A DNA stretch of 64,000 bases from Pseudovibrio sp000156235 (GCF_000156235.1 NZ_DS996810.1:310001-374000), one strand, 5' to 3'. Numbered from the stretch's first letter, positions 49,857 to 59,031 are shown. Made by a program: numbers and translations. Notes: generated from the letters alone by a model not told the origin.

Positions 49857-50792
49857 ATGAACGCGAAAAAATCGCAAATTGCAGAGCTGCGCCACCGCCT
49901 AGCGGTGTTAGAGGGACGCCTCCCCTCAGCAGTTCAGCTTGCGCCGGTCCCTGCGTCCGCCCAAACTGAGCAGGGACCGGCTCCTCTTGGCGAGGTGCAA
50001 TGTACGCGCGCATCAGAAAGCAACGAACTCTCTTCGAGGATTGTGCTTGGTGTCTCTAAGTTAGACAGATTATTTGCCAGAGATGGCCTCAATGGTGCAT
50101 CGCTCCATGAATTCTATGCCAGTGAGATGCGTCTTTCAGGTGCATTGTCTGGGTTCTTATGCGCACTTTTGAGCTTAATAAGTAAGCAGCGAGCTGGTGC
50201 GGTACTTTGGATTACAGACAGAACTGTGCAGCAAGAAACCGGAATTCCTTATCCACCTGGCTTGGCGCAGTTTGGTGTAGATCCGGCACGAATTGTTTTC
50301 GTTCAACCTAATAAAACTGAAGAGGTTTTATGGGCGATGGAGGAAGGTGCACAGTGCTCTACGCTTTGTGCTGTTGTGGGGGAAATTGCTGGTTCTTTTC
50401 GGAATTTTGATCTGACGGTTACACGGAGATTGGTTTTACGTGCAGAGCAATCGGGTGTGCCGGTGCTTCTTGCGCGTCATGGTGCGCAGGCACATCCGAG
50501 TGCGGCTTTAAGTCGTTGGCGTATTGCACCCAAAACTTCACGCTTTTCAGGGGCAGTTCGTGCACGAAGGTTCATGCCTTCTCGTGCTTTTGTTGGTAAT
50601 CCAGGATGGCGGGTGACCTTGGAGAAAAACAGAGATGGCCGACCAGGCTTCTGTGACTTGGAGTGGAACCATGCAAAACGCTGTTTCAAAGAAGCGCCAA
50701 CGTATTCTATGCCTATGGTTCGCCGAACTGGCAACGGATCGAGTTTGCCGGAGAGAACAGGGCAAGTCGTGGCTTTGCGAGCATACCGTTAA
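49857..50792 (+). CDS. imuA: ImuA, mutasome accessory protein
   Basis: ImuA is a RecA/SulA-like accessory factor of the SOS mutagenesis cassette that works with ImuB and DnaE2. The 311-residue protein has an N-terminal helix (AELRHRLAVLEGRLP), LHEFYASEMRLSGALSGFL and AVLWITDRTVQQETGIPYPPGL (core AVLWITDR) in the RecA-like fold. The C-terminal RWRIAPKTSRFSGAVRARRF is typical of ImuA. ATG at 49857 is preferred because the LexA box lies just upstream. The last 122 bp overlap imuB in a different frame, so the two are tightly coupled. Induced by DNA damage. Confidence 0.9.
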   Translation: MNAKKSQIAELRHRLAVLEGRLPSAVQLAPVPASAQTEQGPAPLGEVQCTRASESNELSSRIVLGVSKLDRLFARDGLNGASLHEFYASEMRLSGALSGFLCALLSLISKQRAGAVLWITDRTVQQETGIPYPPGLAQFGVDPARIVFVQPNKTEEVLWAMEEGAQCSTLCAVVGEIAGSFRNFDLTVTRRLVLRAEQSGVPVLLARHGAQAHPSAALSRWRIAPKTSRFSGAVRARRFMPSRAFVGNPGWRVTLEKNRDGRPGFCDLEWNHAKRCFKEAPTYSMPMVRRTGNGSSLPERTGQVVALRAYR

Positions 50793-52245
50793 GCCGATCA
50801 TCGTTTATCGCAAAGTCAACAATGCTTACCGTTTAAGCTGCGTCAATGGTGCGGCAAAAGAAGAGGGACTATCTCTAGGAGAAGCTCTGAGTGATGCACG
50901 GGCACGGGTACCAGATGTGCAATCTGAAGAGGACATTCCAGAGGCTAATGAATCATTATTGGCTGCATTAGCTGATTGGTGTGACCGTTATACGCCGCTT
51001 GTTGCTGTTGTTGGTGATGACACTTTATTGCTGGATATCTCAGGTTGTGCTCATCTCTTCGGTGGTGAGAAGGCAATGCTCGATGACTGCCTTAATCGTC
51101 TTAAACTGCAAGGCTTTCACGTGTCTGGGGCAGTTGCTGATACTGTTGGCGCTGCATGGGCTGTCGCTAGAAGTGATGGTGGTGTTATTGCCCCCAGAGA
51201 ACAACGTGATGCTTTGGAGCCGTTAAGCATTGAGTTATTGAGGGTTGAAGAGAATATTGTAACTTCCCTCATGCGTGTTGGTCTCACAGTGATTGGTGAT
51301 CTGTTAGACAGGCCACGTGCCCCCTTGGCAAACCGGTTTGGTGAGGATCTTGTTAGGCGATTGGATCAGGCCTTGGGAATGGAGGGGGAGCCGATTTCTC
51401 CCAGGCTTTATACGCCTGCTCTTGTTGTCGAAAGGCGCTTTTTTGAGCCAATTGCACGAGAGGATGATGTTGTTGCTGTTATTCAGTCCCTCTCAGAAAA
51501 CTTACAGAAAGAGCTCGAGAAACGCCAGGAAGGCGGCAGGGCCTTTGAGTTGGTGCTGTTTCGGGTTGATGGAGTCGTAAATCGCCTTGCAGTAGGGACC
51601 AGTGGTCCAATACGTGCACCCAATCTTGTTTTGCAGCTTTTCAGAGAGAGGCTGAAAACAGTTGGTGATGAGCTAGATGCCGGTTTTGGTTATGACTTAA
51701 TTCGTTTGGCGGTGCTTGAGGCACAGTGTTGTTCTGCTGCCCAATTGAATCTGGAAGGTAATAGTCATCATGAAGATGATTTAGCTGAGCTGGTCGATCG
51801 TCTAGGCGCGCGTTTGGGCTTGGCTCAAGTCAGTCGATTCCTGCCATGTGATGAGCATTTACCTGAAGTGCAAAGTGCATTGGTACCTGCCGCTACCGTT
51901 CGTGAAAACGCTCTTTATTGGGCTGACGTTGATGGTGAGCGAGAAGAGGAAGCTCCCTTGGAGTATCCCTTAAGAATGTTACCACGTGGAGAGCCTGTCG
52001 AAGCTGTGGCGATGGTACCTGAAGGGCCTCCATTACGGTTTCGTTGGCGAAAGGCATCTTACGAGATTTCCTCGAGCGAGGGGCCGCAAAGAATTGCTCC
52101 TCCCTGGTGGCGCAGTGCAGCAGGTGTTCGTGATTATTACCGTGTAGAGGACCGGGAAGGTAGACGTTTCTGGCTCTATCGGGAAGGCTTGTATGGGGCG
52201 CAAAATGAAGTGCCTCGCTGGTATCTGCAAGGTTTGTATGCCTGA
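50671..52245 (+). CDS. imuB: ImuB, catalytically altered Y-family polymerase homologue
   Basis: ImuB is a Y-family polymerase relative that lacks the catalytic residues and recruits DnaE2 to the sliding clamp. The 524-residue protein has RILCLWFAELATDRV in place of the usual N-terminal catalytic block, SLGEALSDARARVPDVQ, LLLDISGCAHLFGGEKAMLDD (core ISGCAHLFGGE) and LRVEENIVTSLMRVGLTVIGDLL (core GLTVIGDLL). The C-terminus ends with WLYREGLYGAQNEVPRWYLQGLYA-type sequence conserved in ImuB (core RWYLQGLYA). ATG at 50671 follows GGAG at 7 nt. It overlaps imuA and is followed by dnaE2 after 53 bp. Confidence 0.93.
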   Translation: MQNAVSKKRQRILCLWFAELATDRVCRREQGKSWLCEHTVKPIIVYRKVNNAYRLSCVNGAAKEEGLSLGEALSDARARVPDVQSEEDIPEANESLLAALADWCDRYTPLVAVVGDDTLLLDISGCAHLFGGEKAMLDDCLNRLKLQGFHVSGAVADTVGAAWAVARSDGGVIAPREQRDALEPLSIELLRVEENIVTSLMRVGLTVIGDLLDRPRAPLANRFGEDLVRRLDQALGMEGEPISPRLYTPALVVERRFFEPIAREDDVVAVIQSLSENLQKELEKRQEGGRAFELVLFRVDGVVNRLAVGTSGPIRAPNLVLQLFRERLKTVGDELDAGFGYDLIRLAVLEAQCCSAAQLNLEGNSHHEDDLAELVDRLGARLGLAQVSRFLPCDEHLPEVQSALVPAATVRENALYWADVDGEREEEAPLEYPLRMLPRGEPVEAVAMVPEGPPLRFRWRKASYEISSSEGPQRIAPPWWRSAAGVRDYYRVEDREGRRFWLYREGLYGAQNEVPRWYLQGLYA

Positions 52246-52298
52246 CATATGCGGACTTGAATTGCCGCTTTAAAAAGCACACTTCAAATGGAGCTACC

Positions 52299-55200
52299 AT
52301 GAGATCGCCTTTGATGCGCGGCTCCGGTTATGCGGAGCTTTGCTGCGCAACTAACTTCTCATTTCTGCGGGGTGCTTCGCAGCCGGAAGAGATTGTTTTT
52401 ACAGCGAAAAACATTGGTTTAAGTGGACTGGGTGTCTGTGATCGCAATTCGCTTGCTGGCGTTGTGCGTGCTCATGTTGCTGCTGATACTGCAGAGCTGC
52501 GTATGGTGACTGGAGTGCGACTCTGCTTCGTCGATGGTTCTCCTGAAATTCTGTGTTGGCCCATTGATCGGGAAGCTTATGGTCGTCTGACAAGATTGCT
52601 TACAATTGGTAATCGCCGGGCACCTAAAGGAGAGTGTCATTTGCGTCTTGAAGACCTATTGGCACAGGGACCGGGATTTGTTGTAGCTCCAATTATGAGC
52701 CGCTTGGAAAATAGAACCAATCTCTCAGCACTCAAAACGACATTAGAAGCATTGGTTGCAGTATTCGGACAGCAGGTGCGTTTGGCTGTAGCCTTGACGT
52801 ATGGGGCTAGTGATAGACGCTTCCTGCTGCAAATGATGGAGTTGGCGGATGCATGTGGCCTCAACATTCTGGCTGTAAATGACGTGCTCTATCATGAAGC
52901 TGCGCGGCGTCCATTGCAGGATATTGTGAGCTGCATTCGTCTGCATGAAACACTTGAAAGTGCTGGGCGTAAGCTGGGGGCTAATGCTGAGCGGTACCTG
53001 AAAACTTATGAGGAGATGGAGCAGCTATTTCATGATTGCCCTGAGGCATTGACTGAATCCTTGAGAATTCTGGATGAGATAAATTTTAGTCTTTCAGAAT
53101 TGCGATATGACTATCCTCAGGAGGAAATAGCGTCGGGTTTATCTCCTCAACAAGAACTTGCTCGATTGGCGGAAGAAGGAGCGCAGATCAGATATCCTGA
53201 AGGGGTTCCTGAAAGTGTAAGAGAGTCGATCGCCTATGAGCTGAACTTAATTGAAGAGTTGGACTACGCTCCATACTTTTTGACAGTGCATGACATTGTT
53301 AGGTTTGCGCGATCCAGAAACATTTTGTGCCAAGGGCGTGGATCCGCAGCGAACTCTGTTGTTTGCTTTTGCATTGGCATTACAGAGGTTGACCCTAAAC
53401 GAGCCGGTTTGCTGTTTGAGCGTTTTATCTCTCCTGAACGTAAAGAGCCTCCTGATATTGATGTCGATTTTGAACATGAGCGGCGGGAAGAGGTTATTCA
53501 GTATATCTATCAGAAATATGGAAGAGAACGGGCAGGGCTTGCTGCGACAGTCATTACCTATCGATCTCGTTCCGCCCTGCGGGAAGTTGCCAAGGTGTTT
53601 GGTCTGTCGGAGGATGCGGCGGGGGCCTTGTCGGGAACGATTTGGGGACGTTCTTCTGGAGGTGGGAATGCGGAGCAGGTACGAGATGCCGGTTTAGATC
53701 CTCAGGAAGCCGTGGTTGCTCAAGTTCTTAAGTATGCCAAGGAGTTGATTGGCTTTCCTCGCCATCTCTCTCAGCATGTTGGTGGTTTTGTCATTACTCA
53801 GGGGCGACTGGATGAAGTCGTGCCGGTGATGAATGCTGCGATGGAGGATCGCACTACAATTGAGTGGGACAAAGATGATCTGGAGTCTCTTGGGCTTTTG
53901 AAGATTGATGTGCTTGCTCTCGGGATGTTGACGGCTATTCGTAAGGCTTTGGTTTTATTAAGAAAAGGCTATAATCAAGATTGGACGATTGCAAGCTTAC
54001 CAGAGGAAGAAGCTGAAGTTTACGATATGATTTGCCGGGCTGATACGTTAGGGGTGTTTCAGATTGAGAGCCGCGCTCAAATGAGCATGTTGCCGAGGCT
54101 AAGACCGCGTTCTTTTTATGATCTGGTGATTGAAGTTGCGATTGTGCGGCCTGGCCCTATTCAAGGTGACATGGTGCATCCGTATTTGCGGCGTCGGCAA
54201 AAGAAAGAAGCGGTCAACTTTCCTAAAGAAGAACTTCGAGACGTGCTGGGTAAGACACTTGGGGTCCCGCTGTTTCAAGAACAGGCGATGAAGATTGCTA
54301 TCGTAGCTGCCGGATTTACTCCCGGTGAAGCTGATCGTTTACGGCGTGCTATGGCGACTTTTCGTCGTGTTGGAACCATCAAGACGTTTCAGGACAAAAT
54401 GGTCAATGGGATGGTTGCTCGTGGATATGAAAAAGACTTCGCAGAACGATGCTTTAAGCAGATTGAGGGGTTTGGGGAGTATGGTTTCCCTGAGAGCCAT
54501 GCAGCGAGTTTTGCTCTGCTGGTTTATGCCTCTTGCTGGCTAAAGGCACGGTATCCTGATGTGTTTTGTGCTGCCATGCTTAATTCTCAACCTCTGGGAT
54601 TTTATGCCCCTGCGCAACTGGTGAGGGATGCGCGGGAGCACGGTGTTGATGTTCGGGAAGTGGATATCAATCTCTCCAGTTGGGATGCTGTATTGGAGCC
54701 TGATGCGCAGGCGTGGCGGCGCTTGCATCCTCGGCATAAGGAAATGCAGGGCACGATTAAATCTGACCATGCTGTACGGCTGGGATTCAGGAGTGTCAAA
54801 GGTTTAGCTGAAGCTGATATGGAAAAACTCGTTGCTGTGCGTGGTCGTGGGTATGACTCTGTTCGCGACCTCTGGCTGAGAACGGGATTGTCGCGTTCTG
54901 TTATTGCCAAGCTTGCAGAAGCTGATGCGTTTCGGTCACTTGGTTTGGATCGGCGAGCAGCATTGTGGGCTGCACAAGGCTTGGAGGCTGGTGGGGCGGC
55001 TGAAAGACTACCTCTTTTTGATCAAGCTAACTTGCATGAATTGCGGCCAGAACCAGATGTTCACTTGCCTCCAATGTTGCCTGGTGAGCATGTTATGGCA
55101 GACTATCAAAGCTTAACGCTTTCTCTGAAAGGTCACCCTGTTGGGTTCGTGCGAAAGTCTCTCGCGCAGTCTTGCGTTATTTTGTGCGATGATTTGAAAG

Positions 55201-55667
55201 ATTTGCGTGCTGGACGCAAAGTTTCGGTGGCTGGGCTTGTTCTTGTGAGGCAGAGGCCGGGATCTGCGAAGGGAGTGATTTTCATGACGCTGGAAGACGA
55301 GAGCGGTATTGCGAACGTGATCGTCTGGCCAAAATGTTTTGAAAAATATCGTGCGCTGGTACTTGGCACCCGTTTTATCAAGGTAACAGGGCGGCTTCAG
55401 AGTGCTGAAGGTGTCATCCATGTGGTCGCCGAGCATTTGGAAGATATGACAGATCTGCTTGGTCAGTTGTCAGTTGCTGAGTTTGCAGATGCCGGTTTGG
55501 CTCATGCAGATGAAGTGCGTCGTCCAGTTATTGAGTTAGCTGCGAAAATCCAGCCTGGGCAAGGATTAGCGAAGTTGGTGCAGGAAGTTCCGGAAGTAGC
55601 AAAAGATTATGCTGAACTCGCCCAAAAGGCGCGTCATAGTTTGCCGCGAGGGCGAAACTTCCACTAG
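52299..55667 (+). CDS. dnaE2: Error-prone DNA polymerase DnaE2
   Basis: DnaE2 is the C-family polymerase that carries out SOS-induced translesion synthesis. The 1122-residue protein has a PHP domain (GYAELCCATNFSFLRGAS, core), then palm residues in PPDIDVDFEHERREEVI (core PDIDVDF), GRGSAANSVVCFCIGIT, the finger region FQIESRAQMSMLPRL, and QEQAMKIAIVAAGFTPGEADRLRRAM. An OB-fold follows near the C-terminus (KVSVAGLVLVRQRPGSAKG, core). Length is normal. ATG at 52299 follows GGAGC. It ends the SOS cassette with imuA and imuB, and all three should be under LexA. Confidence 0.96.
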   Translation: MRSPLMRGSGYAELCCATNFSFLRGASQPEEIVFTAKNIGLSGLGVCDRNSLAGVVRAHVAADTAELRMVTGVRLCFVDGSPEILCWPIDREAYGRLTRLLTIGNRRAPKGECHLRLEDLLAQGPGFVVAPIMSRLENRTNLSALKTTLEALVAVFGQQVRLAVALTYGASDRRFLLQMMELADACGLNILAVNDVLYHEAARRPLQDIVSCIRLHETLESAGRKLGANAERYLKTYEEMEQLFHDCPEALTESLRILDEINFSLSELRYDYPQEEIASGLSPQQELARLAEEGAQIRYPEGVPESVRESIAYELNLIEELDYAPYFLTVHDIVRFARSRNILCQGRGSAANSVVCFCIGITEVDPKRAGLLFERFISPERKEPPDIDVDFEHERREEVIQYIYQKYGRERAGLAATVITYRSRSALREVAKVFGLSEDAAGALSGTIWGRSSGGGNAEQVRDAGLDPQEAVVAQVLKYAKELIGFPRHLSQHVGGFVITQGRLDEVVPVMNAAMEDRTTIEWDKDDLESLGLLKIDVLALGMLTAIRKALVLLRKGYNQDWTIASLPEEEAEVYDMICRADTLGVFQIESRAQMSMLPRLRPRSFYDLVIEVAIVRPGPIQGDMVHPYLRRRQKKEAVNFPKEELRDVLGKTLGVPLFQEQAMKIAIVAAGFTPGEADRLRRAMATFRRVGTIKTFQDKMVNGMVARGYEKDFAERCFKQIEGFGEYGFPESHAASFALLVYASCWLKARYPDVFCAAMLNSQPLGFYAPAQLVRDAREHGVDVREVDINLSSWDAVLEPDAQAWRRLHPRHKEMQGTIKSDHAVRLGFRSVKGLAEADMEKLVAVRGRGYDSVRDLWLRTGLSRSVIAKLAEADAFRSLGLDRRAALWAAQGLEAGGAAERLPLFDQANLHELRPEPDVHLPPMLPGEHVMADYQSLTLSLKGHPVGFVRKSLAQSCVILCDDLKDLRAGRKVSVAGLVLVRQRPGSAKGVIFMTLEDESGIANVIVWPKCFEKYRALVLGTRFIKVTGRLQSAEGVIHVVAEHLEDMTDLLGQLSVAEFADAGLAHADEVRRPVIELAAKIQPGQGLAKLVQEVPEVAKDYAELAQKARHSLPRGRNFH

Positions 55668-55770
55668 CGATTTATCCCCTCCAGTTCGGGATGAGTTATT
55701 TTGTAATTCAGGCTGTTCTCTTGTGCGGTGTCTTAAGAATTGTCTGTTGTGGCTCAGGAGTAGAGATTCC

Positions 55771-56124
55771 ATGGCTTATGATGAGGAATTGAGTGATCGG
55801 CTTCGGGTGGAGTTGGAGGGGATCATGGGGATTTCGGAGAAGCGGATGATGGGTGGTCTTTGTTTCTTTCTGGATGGGAACATGCTGGCTGGTGCGCATC
55901 GTATTAAGAGTGAAGAACCTCGCTTTATGTTTCGGGTTGGCAAAGACAATGAAGCAGAGGCTCTCGGGCGTGAAGGGGCCGAGATTGTGGAGCTTGGTGG
56001 TCGGCGAATGGGTGGACTGGTGTTTGTTGCAGCTGAGGTGTGTGATCAGGCGGCGCTTCGGGAGTGGATTTCTTTAAGCATGAGCTTTGTGGCTGGTTTG
56101 CCTGCTAAGGAGTTAAAAGGGTAG
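55771..56124 (+). CDS. TfoX N-terminal domain protein
   Basis: A 117-residue protein comprising only a TfoX_N domain. ISEKRMMGGLCFFLDGNMLAG (core KRMMGGLCFFLDG), MFRVGKDNEAEAL and GRRMGGLVFVAAE are typical. TfoX (Sxy) of gammaproteobacteria activates competence genes with CRP, but stand-alone N-domain proteins in alphaproteobacteria have no proven role. ATG at 55771 follows AGGAG at 10 nt. It lies 104 bp after dnaE2, possibly as an appended gene of the same transcript, though I cannot see a terminator that would separate them. Confidence 0.85.
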   Translation: MAYDEELSDRLRVELEGIMGISEKRMMGGLCFFLDGNMLAGAHRIKSEEPRFMFRVGKDNEAEALGREGAEIVELGGRRMGGLVFVAAEVCDQAALREWISLSMSFVAGLPAKELKG

Positions 56125-56303
56125 GCGCTGCGATGGTGGCCTGTTTTATGAGCCATCAATTTTGATTTGTTGTTTGGTGTGGTCGGGGGCCGTTCGCAGG
56201 GAACTTTCGGACTTGAGGCTGAAGAAAGTTATGTTAGCGCGTGCATTTCAGTGATTTGGAGTGATGTGTTCAGCAATGGCTATTTGCCAGCTTATTTTGA
56301 TGT

Positions 56304-56732
56304 TTAATGACGTGGGTCTTTGCAGATTTGTGCGTCACCTTTGAGTACTTTTTTTATTTCGGTGAACGCGCGTTTCATTGTGGTGCCTTTGACCCATCCA
56401 ACAGTTGCCAATCGTAAGCCAGGATTTTTTGGATGTTTGCCTGCAACGATCTTAACTGCCCAAAATCGGCGGCCTCCAAAACCTGTCTCGACAAGTTTGT
56501 AGGCACGGAACTGAAGGTACTGAGTTTCTGTAAGTTCTTTGTGAGAAAAGTTTTGTAGTAATTCTATGCATTCATGATTAGGTTTACTTATGAGAGCGAG
56601 TGATCCGTCGTTTAAATGTAGTTCTTTAGTAGACTCGTAGATTTCACATCCTGATCCTACTGTATTCGGTGTGCTTTGTATTAATGATCTCCACTTCATG
56701 AATTCCATTCTATTAGCGTGAATCACGTTCAT
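56304..56732 (-). CDS. Uncharacterised protein
   Basis: I do not recognise a family. The 142-residue product has no signal peptide or membrane segment and contains Lys/Arg-rich stretches (GTTMKRAFTEIKKVLKGD). FGGRRFWAVKIVAGKHPKNPGL resembles nothing I can name. The start could be ATG 56732 or 56708; neither has a strong ribosome-binding site. Codon choice is more AT-rich than the neighbours. It lies next to an unusual structured intergenic block (56941-57096) in a gene-sparse stretch, which would fit a locally acquired gene. Confidence 0.5.
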   Translation of the reverse strand: MNVIHANRMEFMKWRSLIQSTPNTVGSGCEIYESTKELHLNDGSLALISKPNHECIELLQNFSHKELTETQYLQFRAYKLVETGFGGRRFWAVKIVAGKHPKNPGLRLATVGWVKGTTMKRAFTEIKKVLKGDAQICKDPRH

Positions 56733-56940
56733 TTATAAGATGCCCGGTGTGTGTTTGTATTTGTGCGTCATACACATAGAATCTGATATTTTGAAATAGT
56801 TTTTTTTCGAATTTTAATAAGATTGGATGCAGTGGAGCTGGTGCGAACCTTGTAGCGATTCTGCTAAGTCGTTACGCTAAGGTATGTTTATCGGAAAAAG
56901 AGGGGTGCTGAGGCGTGCAACCTAAAGGTGTGGGAAACTC

Positions 56941-57096
56941 ATAGCTGGCTTAGGAAATGCACTCTGAAATGAGCTGAAATAGACGGAATAGGCCTGATTA
57001 AGTGAGGATTACCCTCGGTCATGCCTCCCACTTTGGGCCTAGTTTTGGAATTTCAGTTGGTGCTGGGAGGGGCATTGGCTGCTGGGAGCCAGCTAT
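56941..57096. ncRNA. 156-nt long imperfect hairpin, possible structured RNA or MITE
   Basis: ATAGCTGGCT (56941-56950) pairs perfectly with AGCCAGCTAT (57087-57096). Moving inwards, AATGC/GCATT, CTC/GAG, CTGAAAT/ATTTCAG (56974 and 57050), TAGGCC/GGCCTA (56989 and 57036), AAGTG/CACTT and AGG/CCT continue the stem, about 39 pairs in all, interrupted by internal loops. The closing stem, large internal loop and apical hairpin recall 6S RNA in overall shape, but sequence signatures could not be confirmed. A 10-bp terminal inverted repeat would equally suit a short MITE, although no clear target duplication is seen. Strand and expression are unknown. Confidence 0.45.
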
Positions 57097-57110
57097 CTGC
57101 ATCAAGTAAA

Positions 57111-57141
57111 ACGAAGACCTCGCTTTAGTGTGGGTCTTCGT
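57111..57141 (-). terminator. Terminator after YchJ-family gene
   Basis: ACGAAGACC (57111-57119) pairs with GGTCTTCGT (57133-57141). On the minus strand it is followed by TTTTACTT. It could also end a plus-strand RNA from the block before it. Confidence 0.7.
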
Positions 57142-57175
57142 CAGAAATTGCGTCTATATAATGAGAAAAGTGCCT

Positions 57176-57583
57176 TTAGAGGCGAGCACCTTCTTCTAAA
57201 GGTTCAACGTAGTACCAGCGGCCTTTGCGTTTTTTGAAGAGGCTGAGTTCACGCTGCTCTCCAAATTGTCCGTGAGCCAGATATTTGGCGCAGAACAGGA
57301 CGCTGCCTTTTGCATCTTCTGCCTGACCCTTTTCGGTTGCCAAAATATCGAGGCCAACCCATTGGGTTTGACGGGCGTACTCAGCAACTTCGATGGTACT
57401 GAAGGTTTTCTGATAACGCGGCCAGAGTGTTTCTTTCAGATAGTCAACGTTCTGTGTCGCATAAGCGCTGTAGCGGGAGCGCATAAGTTGCTCTGCCGTT
57501 TCAGGCAGGACTTTGCCTTCGAGAAAAGGCTGGCAGCAGACTTCGAAGTCTTTTCCTGATTGGCACGGGCAGGGCGTCGTCAT
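57176..57583 (-). CDS. YchJ-family SEC-C zinc-motif protein
   Basis: The 135-residue protein matches the YchJ (UPF0225) family. The N-terminal SEC-C motif CPCQSGKDFEVCC binds zinc and the following LPETAEQLMRSRYSAY is strongly conserved in the family. The C-terminal part SLFKKRKGRWYYVEP forms the NTF2-like half. Function unknown. ATG at 57583 follows AAAGGA; a TTG directly before it is less likely. It is divergent from the FAD monooxygenase gene and has its own terminator. Confidence 0.9.
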   Translation of the reverse strand: MTTPCPCQSGKDFEVCCQPFLEGKVLPETAEQLMRSRYSAYATQNVDYLKETLWPRYQKTFSTIEVAEYARQTQWVGLDILATEKGQAEDAKGSVLFCAKYLAHGQFGEQRELSLFKKRKGRWYYVEPLEEGARL

Positions 57584-57770
57584 CAATTACTATCCTTTAG
57601 GGCATTCTCGAGAGCTTGATGGCGCAGGTAAACGCTAAATCCTGTGCCTGGTCAAGAAGGGCAAACAAGCTCCTCCAAGAGTGATTAAAGTTCGCGTTAC
57701 TGGTTCAACGCTCCTACAGCGTCTTTTGCATAAGCTTGCTGTGTAAAGCCTTCTGTACGGTAGGATTGCA

Positions 57771-58892
57771 ATGCAAAGAGGACGCATTTTGATTGTTGGA
57801 GCAGGGCCCAGTGGGCTGACTGCTGCAATTGAGTTGAAGCGGCGTGGGTTCACGCCCCGTATCATTGATAAGAACTCGCGTCCTCATGCTCAGTCTCGCG
57901 CACTCGCGATCAATCCCAGAACAATGCAAATTCTGAAGCCTTCTGGCGTGACCGGAAGGCTGCTGGAGAAGGGCTGGCGGATGAACCATGTCCATTTTCG
58001 TGGGCCAAGTGATGAGCTGTTGGAAGTGGACCTTTCTGAGTTGGGTGAGCCGTTCAACTTCATGCTGGCTCTGCCACAGTATGAGACTGAGACTATTTTG
58101 GAGCGGCATTTGACTGAACAAGGCGTTCCAGTTGAACGGGAATGCGAGTTGCTGCGGTTGGAGCAGAAGGATGACAAGGTTACTGCTGTGCTTGAAACAA
58201 GCAGCGGTAAAGAGGAAGTGCTTCATCCGCCGATGGTGATTGGTGCAGATGGGGCTCACTCTGTTGTGCGCTCGCAGATGGGGCTGACATTCTCAGGTAG
58301 TTCTTATCTGCAGGATTGGGGGCTGGCGGATGTGGAGTTGGAGCCGACGCTTTCCATGGATGGGCCGACTATGTTTGACCGGTCGCCAAACATCTTTGGG
58401 GTCATCCCGTTTTCTGCGACGCGGGCAAGGATTGTTGCGGATCATGTTGATCCGTTGGAGAACATGCCGCCGATCCTGAAGGTCAATAAGGTCAACTGGA
58501 AATCAACCTTCCGCATCTCGCACAGGCTGGTGAACCTATACCAGAAGGGCCGTGTGTTTCTGGTTGGGGATGCAGCGCATGTGCACTCACCCTTTGGTGG
58601 GAGAGGAATGAATTTAGGGATTGAGGATGCAGCGTGGCTGGCGTGGCAGGTTTCTACCGGCCATACGCATCAATATATGTTAGATCGCAGGCCAGTTGCT
58701 GCGGACGTTTTGAAGACAGTGGATTCTGGGACGCGGTTTTTGGCTTCCAACAATACTGCTATTCGCCTTTTCCGGCAGAAGTTCTTGCCTGTGTTGGGGC
58801 GAACGAATTACTTTCAATCGCAGTTCATGAACATCATGTCAGCTGAGAACACGCCATTCCCTCCTTGGCTGGAAGAGGAAGAAACCGTGTAA
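57771..58892 (+). CDS. FAD-dependent aromatic-ring monooxygenase
   Basis: A 373-residue group A flavoprotein hydroxylase. The FAD fold ILIVGAGPSGLTAAIELKRRG (core VGAGPSGLTAA) starts at residue 6; the second FAD and NADPH motif is VIGADGAHSVVRSQM and the third is VFLVGDAAHVHSPFGGRGMNLGIEDAAW (core GDAAHVHSPFGGRGMN). It resembles PheA/TfdB and PgaE/MhpA-type enzymes that hydroxylate phenols or polyketides with NADPH and oxygen. No thioredoxin-like C-terminal extension is present. The gene is not in an operon; a bidirectional terminator separates it from two tRNA genes. Confidence 0.9.
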   Translation: MQRGRILIVGAGPSGLTAAIELKRRGFTPRIIDKNSRPHAQSRALAINPRTMQILKPSGVTGRLLEKGWRMNHVHFRGPSDELLEVDLSELGEPFNFMLALPQYETETILERHLTEQGVPVERECELLRLEQKDDKVTAVLETSSGKEEVLHPPMVIGADGAHSVVRSQMGLTFSGSSYLQDWGLADVELEPTLSMDGPTMFDRSPNIFGVIPFSATRARIVADHVDPLENMPPILKVNKVNWKSTFRISHRLVNLYQKGRVFLVGDAAHVHSPFGGRGMNLGIEDAAWLAWQVSTGHTHQYMLDRRPVAADVLKTVDSGTRFLASNNTAIRLFRQKFLPVLGRTNYFQSQFMNIMSAENTPFPPWLEEEETV

Positions 58893-58927
58893 AGCTTTGT
58901 TTGGGAAAAGAAGTCTAGATAACAAAA

Positions 58928-58957
58928 AACCGCCTTGCGGCGGTTCTTTTGTTTTTT
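58928..58957. terminator. Bidirectional terminator between monooxygenase and tRNA genes
   Basis: AACCGCC (58928-58934) pairs with GGCGGTT (58939-58945) around TTGC. It is followed by CTTTTGTTTTTT on the plus strand, and on the minus strand by TTTTTTG after the tRNA. Confidence 0.88.
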
Positions 58958-59031
58958 GGAGCGGGCGAGGCGATTCGAACGCCCGACCCTAACCTTGGCA
59001 AGGTTATGCTCTACCCCTGAGCTACGCCCGC
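58957..59031 (-). tRNA. tRNA-Gly (GCC), copy 1
   Basis: Seventy-five nucleotides including an encoded CCA. Acceptor GCGGGCG/CGCCCGC, D arm with GCTC...GAGC, anticodon loop CCTTGCCAAGG giving GCC, and a T-arm stem GGGCG/CGCCT around TTCGAAT. It lies downstream of copy 2 on the minus strand and is followed by the terminator. Confidence 0.96.

Noticed and set aside
56880..56960. TPP riboswitch resemblance (GGGGTGCTGAGG...GGGAA)
   Set aside because: The CUGAUC-type core and second helix are absent, and the downstream genes are not thiamine-related.
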